The notes: generated by a model from the letters alone, not told the origin. Shown: positions 14,670 to 23,333, counted from the first letter of the stretch. The stretch is 39,178 nucleotides of DNA from Bacillota bacterium (GCA_023663285.1 JAMPHT010000030.1:1-39178); one strand, 5' to 3'. Numbers and translations: made by a program.

Positions 14670-16034
14670 ATGATCAATTTATACGAGGTAGCCGAGACAA
14701 ACAGGATGATCGAGGAAGAAAATCTGGATGTTCGTACCATCACCATGGGCATCAGCCTTCTGGATTGCATCGACTCGGATCTAAAGAGGCTGAACGAAAA
14801 AATATATCAGAAGATATATGAGGCCGCAAAGGATCTGGTAAAGACGGGGGAGGAGATTTCCAGGGAGTTTGGCGTCCCCATTGTTAATAAGAGGATCTCC
14901 GTGACCCCTATTGCACTGGTGGGCGGGGCGGCCTGCAGGACGGCGGATGATTATGCAGGATTGGCAAGGACGCTGGACAAGGTAGCCCACGATATCGGTG
15001 TAAATTTTATTGGGGGCTATTCTGCACTGGTGAGCAAGGGAATGACTCCGGCTGACGAGCTTTTGATCCGCTCTATTCCTCTGGCGCTTTCTACTACTGA
15101 GCGGGTGTGCAGCTCCGTGAACCTTGGCTCCACCAGAACGGGTATCAATATGGACGCCGTAAAGCTGATGGGAGAAATCATCAGGTCTACCGCAGAATAT
15201 ACGAAGGAGGAAGATTCTCTGGGCTGTGCTAAGCTGGTAGTGTTCTGTAACGCGCCGGACGACAATCCCTTTATGGCGGGAGCCTTTCACGGAGTGACGG
15301 AAGCGGACAAGATCATCAATGTGGGAGTCAGCGGTCCCGGCGTGGTAAAGACTGCGCTGGAGCAGGTGCGGGGAGAAAGCTTTGAGACATTGTGTGAAAC
15401 CATCAAAAAGACAGCCTTCAAGGTGACCCGTGTGGGACAGCTGGTGGCAAGGGAAGCTTCCGCACGTTTGGGAGTGCCTTTCGGCATTGTGGATCTGTCT
15501 CTGGCGCCTACCCCTGCCATCGGCGACAGTGTGGCGGATATTCTCTGTGAAATAGGTCTGGAATATGTGGGAGCGCCTGGAACGACGGCGGCTCTGGCGC
15601 TTTTGAACGACCAGGTAAAGAAGGGCGGAGTCATGGCTTCCTCCTATGTGGGAGGCTTAAGCGGCGCCTTTATTCCGGTCAGCGAGGACCAGGGAATGAT
15701 AAACGCGGTACAGGCGGGAGCGCTCACACTGGAAAAGCTGGAGGCTATGACCTGTGTGTGCTCCGTAGGATTGGATATGATCGCCATTCCCGGAGATACA
15801 AAGGCATCCTCCATCTCAGGAATCATTGCAGATGAGATGGCAATCGGCATGGTGAACCAGAAAACTACGGCTGTCAGAATCATTCCCGTTATCGGGAAGG
15901 GCGTAGGAGAGACGGTTGAATTCGGCGGGCTTTTGGGCTATGCGCCGATCATGCCTGTGAATCCTTTTTCCTGTGAAGCATTTGTAAACAGGGGAGGCAG
16001 GATCCCAGCGCCTATTCATAGCTTCAAGAATTGA
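14670..16034 (+). CDS. UPF0210 (DUF711) family protein
   Basis: A 454-residue cytoplasmic protein of the UPF0210/DUF711 family, whose reaction is unknown. Recognisable features are the N-terminal [22 protein letters not shown], the [11 protein letters not shown] block, [11 protein letters not shown]-like text ([14 protein letters not shown]), [22 protein letters not shown], and the Gly-rich C-terminus ending [12 protein letters not shown]. The length is normal (about 450). I start at ATG 14670 behind GGGAGAAGGA. The frame extends 58 codons further left through the 106-bp repeat, but those codons do not belong to the family. It pairs with the preceding ACT-domain gene. An IS200-like element begins about 130 bp after its stop. 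Confidence 0.9.
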   Translation: MINLYEVAETNRMIEEENLDVRTITMGISLLDCIDSDLKRLNEKIYQKIYEAAKDLVKTGEEISREFGVPIVNKRISVTPIALVGGAACRTADDYAGLARTLDKVAHDIGVNFIGGYSALVSKGMTPADELLIRSIPLALSTTERVCSSVNLGSTRTGINMDAVKLMGEIIRSTAEYTKEEDSLGCAKLVVFCNAPDDNPFMAGAFHGVTEADKIINVGVSGPGVVKTALEQVRGESFETLCETIKKTAFKVTRVGQLVAREASARLGVPFGIVDLSLAPTPAIGDSVADILCEIGLEYVGAPGTTAALALLNDQVKKGGVMASSYVGGLSGAFIPVSEDQGMINAVQAGALTLEKLEAMTCVCSVGLDMIAIPGDTKASSISGIIADEMAIGMVNQKTTAVRIIPVIGKGVGETVEFGGLLGYAPIMPVNPFSCEAFVNRGGRIPAPIHSFKN

Positions 16035-16164
16035 AGGTGTGGCGGTACTGACAGAAAAGTATAGTCTGGGGTAATTATGTGGCAGATGTGGAAGAAAAAA
16101 GGATACTTATAGGTGGTTAAGGGTGGAAAGTAACAATTGAGGAAAAATTCTTTTAATGAAACAG

Positions 16165-16872
16165 TATAAATCCCCCAGCAGAGCTAGGGAGACTAACAGA
16201 TGCCGGAGGCGGTGAGCAGAGTACCAAAATAAAAAACTCCGCTGTATAATAGATGAAGGTCTGGCAAACCACATCAAATACAACGGAGGTGTCCTATGGA
16301 CGATATAAGTTTAGCACATAGCCGCTATAATTGCACGTACCATATTGTATTTATTCCCAAATACCGTAGGAAGGCAATGTTTGGAACACTACGAAAAGAG
16401 ATAGGGGAGATTATTGGGAGAGTGTGCAGGATGGAAGAAGTCATGATTATAAAGGCGGCAACAATGCCGGATCATGTGCATATGTATGTATCAATCCCGC
16501 CCAAGCAAAGTGTGTCAAAGGCCGTAGGCCGGATAAAAGGAAAGAGTGCAAGGAGGGGTGTTGTCACACCCTCCTGATGATATTTGACAGACACCCCGAA
16601 TACAGGGAGCGATATAACAGACACTTCTGGGCCAGGGGATATTATTGCGAGACGGTGGGTAATGTGAATGAAGAAACCATCAAGAAGTATATAGAAGAAC
16701 AGTATGAGAGGGATCGACTGGAAGGAGATCCCGAAAAGCAGCAGAAGTAACAAAGAGCCGCTTTCAAGCGGCCACCAGTAAAAAGCAATGGTTTGTCAGA
16801 CCGCCTTCAGGCGGAACTGTAGTATTGGCCCCGTAGGGCCAACATCAAACTACCAGCAGGGCTGGTGGTTAG
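16165..16872 (+). mobile_element. IS200-like insertion sequence (approximate ends)
   Basis: A single-transposase element of about 700 bp, the usual IS200 size. A left subterminal hairpin CCCCAGC/GCTAGGG lies at 16173-16189, a TATAAT box before the transposase at 16235-16240, and a broken tnpA at 16296-16750. Four hairpins in a row follow at 16757-16772, 16801-16814, 16825-16842 and 16848-16870. The right limit is set by the point where hsdS-like coding resumes (about 16873). The left limit is a guess from the hairpin position. GGTGGTTA occurs near both sides (16112 and 16864). Confidence 0.6.
16296..16750 (+). pseudogene. tnpA: IS200/IS605-family Y1 transposase, frameshifted
   Basis: Residues 1-85 read as a normal TnpA start, including YHIVFIPKYRRK and the HUH metal motif in MPDHVHMYVSIPP. 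After KGKSA the frame hits foreign codons and stops at 16575-16577. The rest (LMIFDRHPEYRERYNRHFWARGYY, then KKYIEEQ with the catalytic tyrosine) continues in another frame to 16750. The break coincides with about 23 extra bases at 16551-16573; with the following bases these form an imperfect palindrome (AGGAGG ... CCTCCT). Removing 23 bases would restore one frame of about 144 residues, normal for this family. The element is probably immobile unless another copy acts on it in trans. Confidence 0.82.
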
Positions 16873-16976
16873 TGACTTTTGTGCAAAAAATAAACAAATC
16901 GAAAGCTGAGGCGCAGCGGAATCTGGAAAACACGCGACTTTTGTTTGACAGCCTCATGCAGAAATGTTTCGGATAA
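16873..16976 (+). pseudogene. hsdS: 3' remnant of type I restriction specificity gene
   Basis: The frame ending at 16976 reads FVQKINKSKAEAQRNLENTR then LLFDSLMQKCFG and stop. This closely resembles the C-terminal conserved helix end of HsdS subunits (pattern FVxQxDKSK ... LFDSLMQxxFG, known from the family). Everything upstream, both target-recognition domains and hsdM, is missing and replaced by the IS200-like element. Only about 33 codons remain, with no start of their own. Confidence 0.7.
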
Positions 16977-16992
16977 TAGAGAGGAGAACTTT

Positions 16993-17274
16993 ATGACAAT
17001 AGAAATGTTGAAAAGCAGTATATTAACGATTGTAAATGACTACCCTATTAAACGAATCACTCTTTTTGGGTCAAGAGCGGCAGGTACGGATTGTGAAGAC
17101 AGTGATGTAGATTTGATCATGGAGTTTTCGCTCCCAATCTCGTTGCTTACTTTGTCGATGATAAAACTGAAACTTGAGGAGATTTTAAAAGTAGGCGTTG
17201 ACATTGTGCATGGTCCGATTGAGGACTCCGATTTGATTGAAATCGGTAAGGTGGTGGAATTGTATGCGGCATAG
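16993..17274 (+). CDS. mntA: MNT-domain nucleotidyltransferase, antitoxin of HEPN/MNT pair
   Basis: A 93-residue minimal nucleotidyltransferase. The signature GSRAAGTDCEDSDVDL carries the GS-x-x-x-G loop and the two metal-binding aspartates, and a further acidic residue follows in GVDIVHG. In characterised type VII systems MntA transfers AMP to its HEPN partner and silences it. I start at ATG 16993 behind AGAGGAG; the longer frame reaches back into hsdS remnant DNA. The next gene (HEPN) overlaps its end by 11 bases, the usual tight coupling of this pair. It is more AT-rich than the core genes and sits within a broken type I restriction locus. Confidence 0.9.
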   Translation: MTIEMLKSSILTIVNDYPIKRITLFGSRAAGTDCEDSDVDLIMEFSLPISLLTLSMIKLKLEEILKVGVDIVHGPIEDSDLIEIGKVVELYAA

Positions 17275-17602
17275 GGATGAAATAATTCTTCGTAAGGTGA
17301 TTTCAGAAATTAATATTGCTCATGAGATGTTAGGCACAGCAACTTTAGAGGAATTTATAAATGATGAAAAGTTGAAACGGGCTGTTAGCATGACGGTCAT
17401 TAATATCGGAGAACTAATAAAGAACATCACGGATGATACAAGGAGGGAATATCCCCAAATACCGTGGAAAGCTATCGCAGGGATGCGTGATATTGCGGCA
17501 CATAAATATCAGACATTAAGAATGGAAGACGTTTATAATACAGCTTGTACGGAGCTTCCTATGTTAAAGAATCAATTGGAAAAAATGATTAAGAGGGACT
17601 AA
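17264..17602 (+). CDS. hepT: HEPN-domain RNase-type toxin of HEPN/MNT pair
   Basis: A 112-residue HEPN protein (DUF86 type). The catalytic motif R-x4-H-x-Y is present as RDIAAHKY, and the surrounding WKAIAGMRDIAAHKY block is characteristic of HepT. Such proteins cleave RNA or tRNA ends when not modified by MntA. The start MRHRDEIILRKV at 17264 overlaps the mntA stop by 11 bases; a longer frame exists but lies in mntA. The catalytic residues appear intact, so the pair may be functional even though the flanking restriction genes are not. A truncated hsdR-like gene begins 6 bp after the stop. Confidence 0.9.
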   Translation: MRHRDEIILRKVISEINIAHEMLGTATLEEFINDEKLKRAVSMTVINIGELIKNITDDTRREYPQIPWKAIAGMRDIAAHKYQTLRMEDVYNTACTELPMLKNQLEKMIKRD

Positions 17603-17607
17603 AAAAC

Positions 17608-17712
17608 ATGGCTGCAAACTTTTCACATCTAAAAGATAAAGCAGAATACGCTCTTTTTGGACCGGCGTGCATTGACGCGGAAAATGTTCTGTGTGATTTT
17701 CAACCGTTATGA
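17608..17712 (+). pseudogene. hsdR: 5' remnant of type I restriction R subunit (DUF4145-like N-terminus)
   Basis: A 34-codon frame starts MAANFSHLKDKAEYALF, continues GPACIDAENVL, then reads CDFQPL and stops. The first 28 residues resemble the N-terminus of HsdR-type proteins with a DUF4145-like head (pattern NFxFLKxKxEYxLFxxACIEAEK, from family knowledge). GAGGGA precedes the ATG. Downstream, to 17779, another short frame (NRYEQMKLVQVINTFKENAMIA) is open in a different phase and may be a further fragment. The helicase and nuclease domains are gone, so this is a deletion remnant. Confidence 0.55.
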
Positions 17713-17808
17713 ACAGATGAAGTTGGTACAGGTGATAAATACGTTTAAGGAAAATGCCATGATTGCATAAGGGCATAGTATCGCCGCAAGCAAATCAATT
17801 AGCAGATG

Positions 17809-19044
17809 TCACACTATGACAAGCGGAATGCTGAACTCGTTGACGGGCTGTTTTCCGGCCAGCCCCGCAGCCACGCCGTAGTAAAGCTGGCTGATCTGGA
17901 TGTCCTGCTTTAACATCAGATAGGTATCCGTGGGCAGAAGCTTTTCGGCGTCTGCCAGTTTTGTCACCAGGGGGATGGAAGCCTGCTCCCTGATAGCGGT
18001 AAGCAGGTCCTCCGCGTCCCTGCGGAAGCCAAGGATTCGGGCGTAGGGGGTATGTTCGAGCTCGGAGCACACCGCCATATCCTCCTTTGTGAGATTCAGC
18101 AGGATGTGCAGCAGACAGCGGCTGATCCTGGTAAAGGTAAGCTCCTTTGTTTTCAGCAGATCGCAGAAATCATCAAAGTTCTTGTATTCCGTAAGATGCT
18201 TGCAGATGCGGTTGGACAGATCGGTGGATACATCCAGGTATCTGTCAAATCCGGATTCTTTTTCCGAAAGCAGCTTATAATATAAGGCGGAAGAAAAGTC
18301 GTTGGCACAGATGCCCCTGCCCAGCACCAGCCGTTCAGAGAGCAGCTCTCTGGCAGAGTCCGGCATATAATGTGCAACAGAGGACAGACCGCGGCCGTCG
18401 GAGAGAGCCTGTCGGATGGCAAGGGCGGAGCAGTATCCGGAGCGGGGGGCAGGGTCATGGTACTCCGCTCCCAGCCGTCTTATAGTGACAGGCTCCATTT
18501 TGCTGTCCTGATTCAGGATCGCTTTTATGTATTCGATGGCAAGAATATTGTTTGGCGAAGAAAAGATCTTGCTGCTCTCGGCAAGGGACGGGCAGTGGTG
18601 TATCAGAGCGGAATTGCGGGCGGAAGGATAGGAGAGGCCCTGCTTCATTTTTGCCTTTAATTCCGCCTTGAAGTCCGCCGGCTCTTCCCGGAGGATGGCT
18701 GCGATCTGACGCAGCAGGACGGTATCGCCGCACTCGCTGCCGAAGCAGAGGTGGGTGACCACCCCCAGCTTGTCCAGCAGTGACACTGCGCCGGTGGCAA
18801 AATATTCCGCACTGGACGCCGAATATAGAGTGGGAAGCTCCAGAACCAGGTCAGCGCCGTTTTTTAACGCCATTTCCGTGCGTGTATGTTTGTCCACCAG
18901 AGCGGGATCGCCGCGCTGAATAAAGTTGCCGCTGATGACCACTACAGAATAGTCCGCGCCGGTCAGGCGCTTTGATTCTTCCAGATGATATTTGTGTCCG
19001 TTGTGAAAAGGATTGTATTCCGCGATGATCCCATTGACTTTCAT
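17809..19044 (-). CDS. tmcAL: tRNA(Met) cytidine acetate ligase
   Basis: A 411-residue cytoplasmic nucleotidyltransferase-fold enzyme (older annotation: nucleotidyltransferase, YlbM). TmcAL activates acetate with ATP and forms N4-acetylcytidine at the wobble position of elongator tRNA-Met. The N-terminal ATP-binding motif IIAEYNPFHNGHKYH is present, followed by VVISGNFIQRGDPALVDK and ADLVLELP, and later SPNNILAIEYIKA. All are hallmarks of the family, and the length is normal (about 400). GGAGGGG lies before the ATG. The gene points toward the decayed restriction locus and is divergent from pta. There is no terminator of obvious quality after it. Confidence 0.93.
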   Translation of the reverse strand: MKVNGIIAEYNPFHNGHKYHLEESKRLTGADYSVVVISGNFIQRGDPALVDKHTRTEMALKNGADLVLELPTLYSASSAEYFATGAVSLLDKLGVVTHLCFGSECGDTVLLRQIAAILREEPADFKAELKAKMKQGLSYPSARNSALIHHCPSLAESSKIFSSPNNILAIEYIKAILNQDSKMEPVTIRRLGAEYHDPAPRSGYCSALAIRQALSDGRGLSSVAHYMPDSARELLSERLVLGRGICANDFSSALYYKLLSEKESGFDRYLDVSTDLSNRICKHLTEYKNFDDFCDLLKTKELTFTRISRCLLHILLNLTKEDMAVCSELEHTPYARILGFRRDAEDLLTAIREQASIPLVTKLADAEKLLPTDTYLMLKQDIQISQLYYGVAAGLAGKQPVNEFSIPLVIV

Positions 19045-19131
19045 AGGCGCCCCTCCGGATAAATGCCGAAATTTTGGAACATATTTTAAGTGGATAAGGT
19101 GAAAATATAATGTGAAAAAAATAACAAAACT

Positions 19132-19168
19132 TGAAAGCGTTTACATGATTCCTTATAATTAGTATAAT
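19132..19168 (+). promoter_or_regulatory. pta promoter with overlapping CcpA-type cre site
   Basis: TTTACA (19140-19145) and TATAAT (19163-19168) are separated by exactly 17 bp. The 14-mer TGAAAGCGTTTACA (19132-19145) matches the cre consensus TGNAANCGNTNNCA at every fixed position and covers the -35 box. A further 7-bp inverted repeat ATTTCAC/GTGAAAT lies in the leader at 19181-19187 and 19209-19215. The cre site implies carbon control of pta, and of ackA if co-transcribed. Confidence 0.8.
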
Positions 19169-19261
19169 ACAAACAGTTAAATTTCACAATACAAAAAACG
19201 AACGTATGGTGAAATAAAAAAATAAACAGGAAGCGGACGACCGCCGGAAAGGAGTGTAGAA

Positions 19262-20263
19262 ATGTCCTATATTGACACGATCAAAGAAAGAGCAAGATTG
19301 GACAAAAAAACCATCGTACTGCCGGAATCCAACGACAAGAGAACCCTGCTTGCCGCGGCAAAGATAATGGAGGATGGAATCGCCGACATCATCATGATCG
19401 GCAACGAGGAAAAGATCATGGATGGCGCCGGGTGGCTGGAGGTGGACCTGACCGGCGTGAAGGTGATCAATCCCGCCACTACCGATAAACTGGACGATTA
19501 TGTAAATCTTTTATATGAGACCAGAAAAGCAAAGGGCATGACGGAGGAAATGGCAAGGGAGATACTGTTGAAGGATTATCTGACCTTCGGTATCGTCATG
19601 GTGAAGGCAAACGATGCGGACGGCATGGTGGCAGGCGCCTGCCACTCCACTGCGGACACATTGAGGCCCGCTCTTCAGATTTTAAAGACCGCTCCCGGAG
19701 TCAAGCTGGTTTCTGCATTTTTCGTTATGGATACCCAGTTTAAGGACCAGGGTGAAAACGGCACCCTCCTGTTCGCAGACTGCGGTTTGAATCAGGATCC
19801 TACCGCAGAGGAGCTTGCGGCCATTGCCGATACCTCATCCAGAAGCTTCAAGTCCCTGATCGGTCCCAAACCGGTCATCGCCATGCTGAGCCATTCCACC
19901 AAGGGCAGCGCGAAGCATCCCCTGGTGGACAAGGTGGTGCAGGCGACTCAGATCGCCAGGGAGCAGTATCCCCATCTGACCATCGACGGCGAACTGCAGA
20001 CCGACGCAGCGCTGGTTCCCGGCGTTGCAAAGACTAAGGCTCCCGGCAGTCCCGTGGGCGGCAGGGCAAACGTGCTGATCTTCCCTAATCTGGACGCCGG
20101 AAATATCGGGTACAAGCTGGTTCAGCGGCTGGGCGGCGCGGAGGCCTACGGTCCCATGCTGCAGGGCATTGCAAAGCCGGTGAACGATCTGTCCAGGGGC
20201 TGTTCCTGGCAGGATATCGTGGGCGTCGTTGCCCTGACGGCGGTGCAGGCACAGCTGGTATAG
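19262..20263 (+). CDS. pta: Phosphate acetyltransferase
   Basis: A 333-residue enzyme converting acetyl-CoA and phosphate to acetyl phosphate and CoA, the first step of acetate formation with ATP yield in anaerobes. The length is that of the short, single-domain Pta of Firmicutes. Conserved blocks include [47 protein letters not shown], and the end blocks [27 protein letters not shown] and [18 protein letters not shown] precedes the ATG. Acetate kinase follows after about 225 bp, probably in one operon under the cre-bearing promoter. Confidence 0.97.
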   Translation: MSYIDTIKERARLDKKTIVLPESNDKRTLLAAAKIMEDGIADIIMIGNEEKIMDGAGWLEVDLTGVKVINPATTDKLDDYVNLLYETRKAKGMTEEMAREILLKDYLTFGIVMVKANDADGMVAGACHSTADTLRPALQILKTAPGVKLVSAFFVMDTQFKDQGENGTLLFADCGLNQDPTAEELAAIADTSSRSFKSLIGPKPVIAMLSHSTKGSAKHPLVDKVVQATQIAREQYPHLTIDGELQTDAALVPGVAKTKAPGSPVGGRANVLIFPNLDAGNIGYKLVQRLGGAEAYGPMLQGIAKPVNDLSRGCSWQDIVGVVALTAVQAQLV

Positions 20264-20319
20264 GCAGGACAGCAATATAAATTGCTGACAATATCAGGGA
20301 AAACAGCAGCATAGAAAAC

Positions 20320-20489
20320 AGTAGAAGTAAGAAGTAGAAGAAGCAGCAGAGATAGTAGAGACAATGAAATAACAGAGGCAGAAGAAACAGGAGAGATAGA
20401 GGAAATAAAAGAAGCAGAGGAAACAGAAGAAACAATAGAAATAGAAGAAATAGAAGAAATAGAAGAAATAGAAGAAAGGATAAACGGAA
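20320..20489 (+). repeat. Purine-rich microsatellite tract between pta and ackA
   Basis: This strand is almost all A and G, with few pyrimidines. It ends in four perfect tandem copies of ATAGAAGAA (20441-20476), just before the ackA ribosome site (AGAAAGGA). One frame is open and would read Ile-Glu-Glu repeats, running past the ackA start in another phase, but it has no start codon. No terminator separates the two genes, so the tract should be transcribed. Confidence 0.7.
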
Positions 20490-21683
20490 ATGAAAGTATT
20501 AGTTATCAACTGCGGAAGTTCATCCCTGAAATTTCAGCTCATTGATTCCGAATCCGAGAGCTGTCTTGCAAAGGGACTTTGCGAGAGGATCGGCATTGAG
20601 GGTAGTATGATCACCTATGCGCCGGAGGGCGGTGAGAAGGAAAGACAAGTCACTCCTATGCCGGATCACACCGAGGCTATCCGCCTGGTGCTGGAGGCCC
20701 TGACTGATCCTGAGACCGGCGTGGTGAAGAGCCTGGATGAAATCGGCGCGGTAGGGCATCGGGTGGTGCATGGCGGCGAGAAGTTTGCCCAGTCTGTTGT
20801 GATAGACGACCAGGTCATGAAGGCAATTGAAGAATGTAATGATCTGGCGCCGCTGCACAATCCGGCAAACCTTATCGGTATAAACGCCTGCAAGGCGCTG
20901 ATGCCGAAAACTCCCATGGTGGCTGTATTTGATACCGCTTTCCATCAGACCATGCCGGAGGAGGCATATATGTACGGCCTGCCCTATGAGTATTACAAAA
21001 AGTATAAGATCAGAAGATACGGTTTCCATGGCACCAGCCATTCCTATGTGTCTAAGAGGGCTGCAGAGGTGCTGGGCATGAGCTATGACAATCTGAAGAT
21101 CGTGGTCTGCCATCTGGGGAACGGAGCAAGCGTATCGGCTGTGAAGCAGGGCAGATGTGTGGATACCTCCATGGGTCTGACCCCTCTGCAGGGTCTGATC
21201 ATGGGGACACGCTCCGGCGATATTGACCCGGCTATCATTGAGTTCCTTGCCCATAAGGAAAATATGAGCATCGACGAGATCATGAATGTGCTGAACAAGA
21301 AGTCCGGGGTGCTGGGACTTTCCGATAATCTTTCTTCCGACTTCCGTGATCTGGAGGAGGGCTACCACAAAGGGGATGAGAATGCCATCCGCGCTATGAG
21401 GACCTTCTGCTACAACGTGGCAAAATATATCGGCGCTTATGCGGCTGCAATGAACGGAGTGGACGTTATCTGCTTTACCGCAGGCGTGGGAGAGAACGCA
21501 TCTCTGGTCCGCACCTTCATCTGCGAATATCTGGGCTATCTGGGAGTGAAGATCGATCAGGAGGCCAATGGGAAGAGGGGCGAGGATACGGTGATCTCCA
21601 CTGTTGACAGTAAGACCACAGTCATGGTGATCCCCACCAACGAGGAGCTTGCCATTGCCAGGGAAACCGTGGGACTGGTATAA
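20490..21683 (+). CDS. ackA: Acetate kinase
   Basis: A 397-residue cytoplasmic kinase that transfers phosphate from acetyl phosphate to ADP, giving ATP and acetate. Conserved blocks are the N-terminal [47 protein letters not shown], and [11 protein letters not shown] with the catalytic and substrate residues, then [20 protein letters not shown] and the C-terminal FTAGVGENA. The length is normal. It follows pta, its functional partner. The ribosome site AGAAAGGA lies at the end of the purine tract. Confidence 0.97.
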   Translation: MKVLVINCGSSSLKFQLIDSESESCLAKGLCERIGIEGSMITYAPEGGEKERQVTPMPDHTEAIRLVLEALTDPETGVVKSLDEIGAVGHRVVHGGEKFAQSVVIDDQVMKAIEECNDLAPLHNPANLIGINACKALMPKTPMVAVFDTAFHQTMPEEAYMYGLPYEYYKKYKIRRYGFHGTSHSYVSKRAAEVLGMSYDNLKIVVCHLGNGASVSAVKQGRCVDTSMGLTPLQGLIMGTRSGDIDPAIIEFLAHKENMSIDEIMNVLNKKSGVLGLSDNLSSDFRDLEEGYHKGDENAIRAMRTFCYNVAKYIGAYAAAMNGVDVICFTAGVGENASLVRTFICEYLGYLGVKIDQEANGKRGEDTVISTVDSKTTVMVIPTNEELAIARETVGLV

Positions 21684-21754
21684 GCAGAGGCAGGGCACAC
21701 TGAAATAAGAAACAGAGAGATAAAATACAGAAAATCTTAATATTTATTTATCTT

Positions 21755-21779
21755 AAAATGTATAAAACGGATACATTTT
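21755..21779 (+). promoter_or_regulatory. AT-rich dyad after ackA (terminator or operator)
   Basis: A perfect 9-bp inverted repeat, AAAATGTAT and ATACATTTT, with a 7-nt spacer. Its T-rich right arm could end ackA transcription; the position about 75 bp before the next gene also fits an operator. The sequence does not decide. Confidence 0.4.
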
Positions 21780-21853
21780 CATGCTAGACTTGAAGCAGAT
21801 AAGGGGTCGGGATGCTTTTGCGGCGCCGGACTGTTATAGACTGAGAGAAAGGT

Positions 21854-22993
21854 ATGGGAAAATGTATGCGGTACAGAGGAAAAGATACAAAGCGGGACAG
21901 ACGCAGAGGCAGGAACAGGAAAGCGGTTTTACTGGGACTTTGCGTGCTGTCCTTCTTTTTGCTGTTTGTCTGTGTGTCGGGAATTTCAAGGCTGAGGGCC
22001 GCGCAGCAGGAACGGGACAGGCTGTTTGGCAGGAATATTGCGGCGGTGTATTCAGGGGGGGCAGGAGAGACCGGAATGACAGGCACATCCGGAACCACAG
22101 GGCTATCGGGAGAGAAGGCTGGAGAGGCTCTGAGAAACGGAGCGGGAGCGGAAGAAGATTATCCCGCAAAATGCGGGCTGGACAGTGTTGACCCGCCTCA
22201 GAAGAGAAGCCGGAAGGAGGTGCTGAAAAGGCTGGAAAAGCTGGGGAAAGAAAGCGAACTGATCGCAGATATTTTCCGGGAACGCGCAGATTATCCGGAC
22301 AAGCTGCTGGAGGCGTTGGCCAATAACCCGGAGATGGCGGATTTTGTGTCCCGTTGGCAGGGATTACAGAAAACGGCGCAGGGAGGGCTGACAGACAGCG
22401 AGAAAGAGCAGGATTTCCCCCTGTTTTTACAGTGGGATCCCAGGTGGGGGTATGTGGAATATGGGGAGGAAAGCTGTATCGGCCTTGCGGGCTGCGGTCC
22501 CACCTGCCTTTCCATGGCCCTCTATTACCTGACGAAGGATGAGAGCATCACTCCGGACAAGGTGGGAAAATACAGCATGGAAAACGGCTGTTACATAGCG
22601 GGAGCGGGAACGGCCTGGGCGCTGATGGAGACAATGCCATTGGAATACGGGATCGCCGTGAGGCAGCCGGCAGCTTCGGAAAGTGAAATGAAAACGGCGC
22701 TGGACGACGGCGGGGTCATCATTCTGTCCATGGGTCCCGGAGATTTCACGGCGGCGGGACACTTTATCGTAGTGTACGGTTACGACAGGAACGGGTTTCT
22801 GGTAAACGATCCCAATTGTGTTGCCCGCAGCAGGGTGCAGTGGAAGTTTACCGAGCTGGAAAAGCAGATCAAGCATATGTGGGTCCTTTCGGAGGGAAGT
22901 GAAGCTGCCGACGTTATTTCGGTGTATTACGGGGATGGCGTTTATGATCACCGCGAGTCAGATAAGGAAATAAAAAGTGAAAAAAACAGATAA
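21854..22993 (+). CDS. Secreted or membrane-anchored C39-like peptidase
   Basis: A 379-residue protein. A very basic N-terminus (KDTKRDRRRGRNRK) precedes a hydrophobic helix (VLLGLCVLSFFLLFVCVSG), acting as a signal anchor. Then come a low-complexity Gly/Thr/Ser stretch and a helical segment, and the C-terminal half is a papain-like Peptidase_C39_2 domain. Its catalytic elements are visible: QWDPRWGYVEYG, Cys214 in GLAGCGPTCLSMAL, His303 in AAGHFIVVYGY, and the Asp/Asn in FLVNDPN. Such enzymes cleave peptides or peptidoglycan stems outside the cell; the substrate is unknown. The start could instead be the ATG 12 bp later, since the purine-rich site is awkwardly close to the first ATG. The gene stands alone between ackA and the pheS T-box. 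Confidence 0.83.
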   Translation: MGKCMRYRGKDTKRDRRRGRNRKAVLLGLCVLSFFLLFVCVSGISRLRAAQQERDRLFGRNIAAVYSGGAGETGMTGTSGTTGLSGEKAGEALRNGAGAEEDYPAKCGLDSVDPPQKRSRKEVLKRLEKLGKESELIADIFRERADYPDKLLEALANNPEMADFVSRWQGLQKTAQGGLTDSEKEQDFPLFLQWDPRWGYVEYGEESCIGLAGCGPTCLSMALYYLTKDESITPDKVGKYSMENGCYIAGAGTAWALMETMPLEYGIAVRQPAASESEMKTALDDGGVIILSMGPGDFTAAGHFIVVYGYDRNGFLVNDPNCVARSRVQWKFTELEKQIKHMWVLSEGSEAADVISVYYGDGVYDHRESDKEIKSEKNR

Positions 22994-23028
22994 ATCCTGT
23001 AATAAAGCCTGCGATCGTCAAGAAACAC

Positions 23029-23057
23029 TTGACATTTTCCGGCAATGTGGTTAAACT
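23029..23057 (+). promoter_or_regulatory. Promoter of pheST T-box transcript
   Basis: TTGACA and TAAACT are separated by 17 bp. The promoter lies about 35 bp after the peptidase stop codon and directly ahead of the T-box leader. Confidence 0.75.
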
Positions 23058-23333
23058 TATCAATTAGTAAAAGATTGGTAAAGGCATTGATGGTGTACAG
23101 TAAGGATTCATTTTCTTCCAGAGAGAGGGAGCCGTCGGCTGTAAGCTTCCTTAAGTTCAGGTGAAATCCCGAATTTCCCACCGGAGCCGCCGAGGGAAAA
23201 GCTTTTCTAAGGGAGTAGCTTCGGCCGCAGGGCGCACGTTACGCGCAGAATGAGAGTTCCGCATAAGCGGAGAATTTGGGTGGTACCGCGGATAATATTT
23301 CGTCCCATGCACAGTATTGTGCATGGGATTTTT
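23058..23333 (+). promoter_or_regulatory. T-box leader controlling pheST
   Basis: The diagnostic T-box GGGTGGTACCGCGG is at 23278-23291. It is followed by a strong terminator, TCCCATGCACA/TGTGCATGGGA with a 4-nt loop and TTTTT (23303-23333). Upstream are a stem I-like region starting near 23120 (GAGAGAGGGAGCCG) and several small hairpins. Uncharged tRNA should favour the antiterminator and let transcription reach pheS. The downstream genes predict a Phe specifier; a UUC triplet at 23175-23177 is a candidate, but I have not proved the fold. Confidence 0.93.

Noticed and set aside
20085-20509. Phe/Leu-rich minus-strand frames across the purine tract
   Set aside because: The hydrophobic translation is a by-product of the A/G microsatellite on the other strand.
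20321-20560. Plus-strand frame reading Ile-Glu-Glu repeats
   Set aside because: It has no start codon and runs into ackA in a different frame.
20520-21698. 392-codon minus-strand frame opposite ackA
   Set aside because: Antisense shadow of a clearly conserved acetate kinase gene.
21781-22191. 136-codon frame overlapping the peptidase start
   Set aside because: It overlaps the C39-like gene in another frame; its Arg/Gly-rich content has no recognisable domain.
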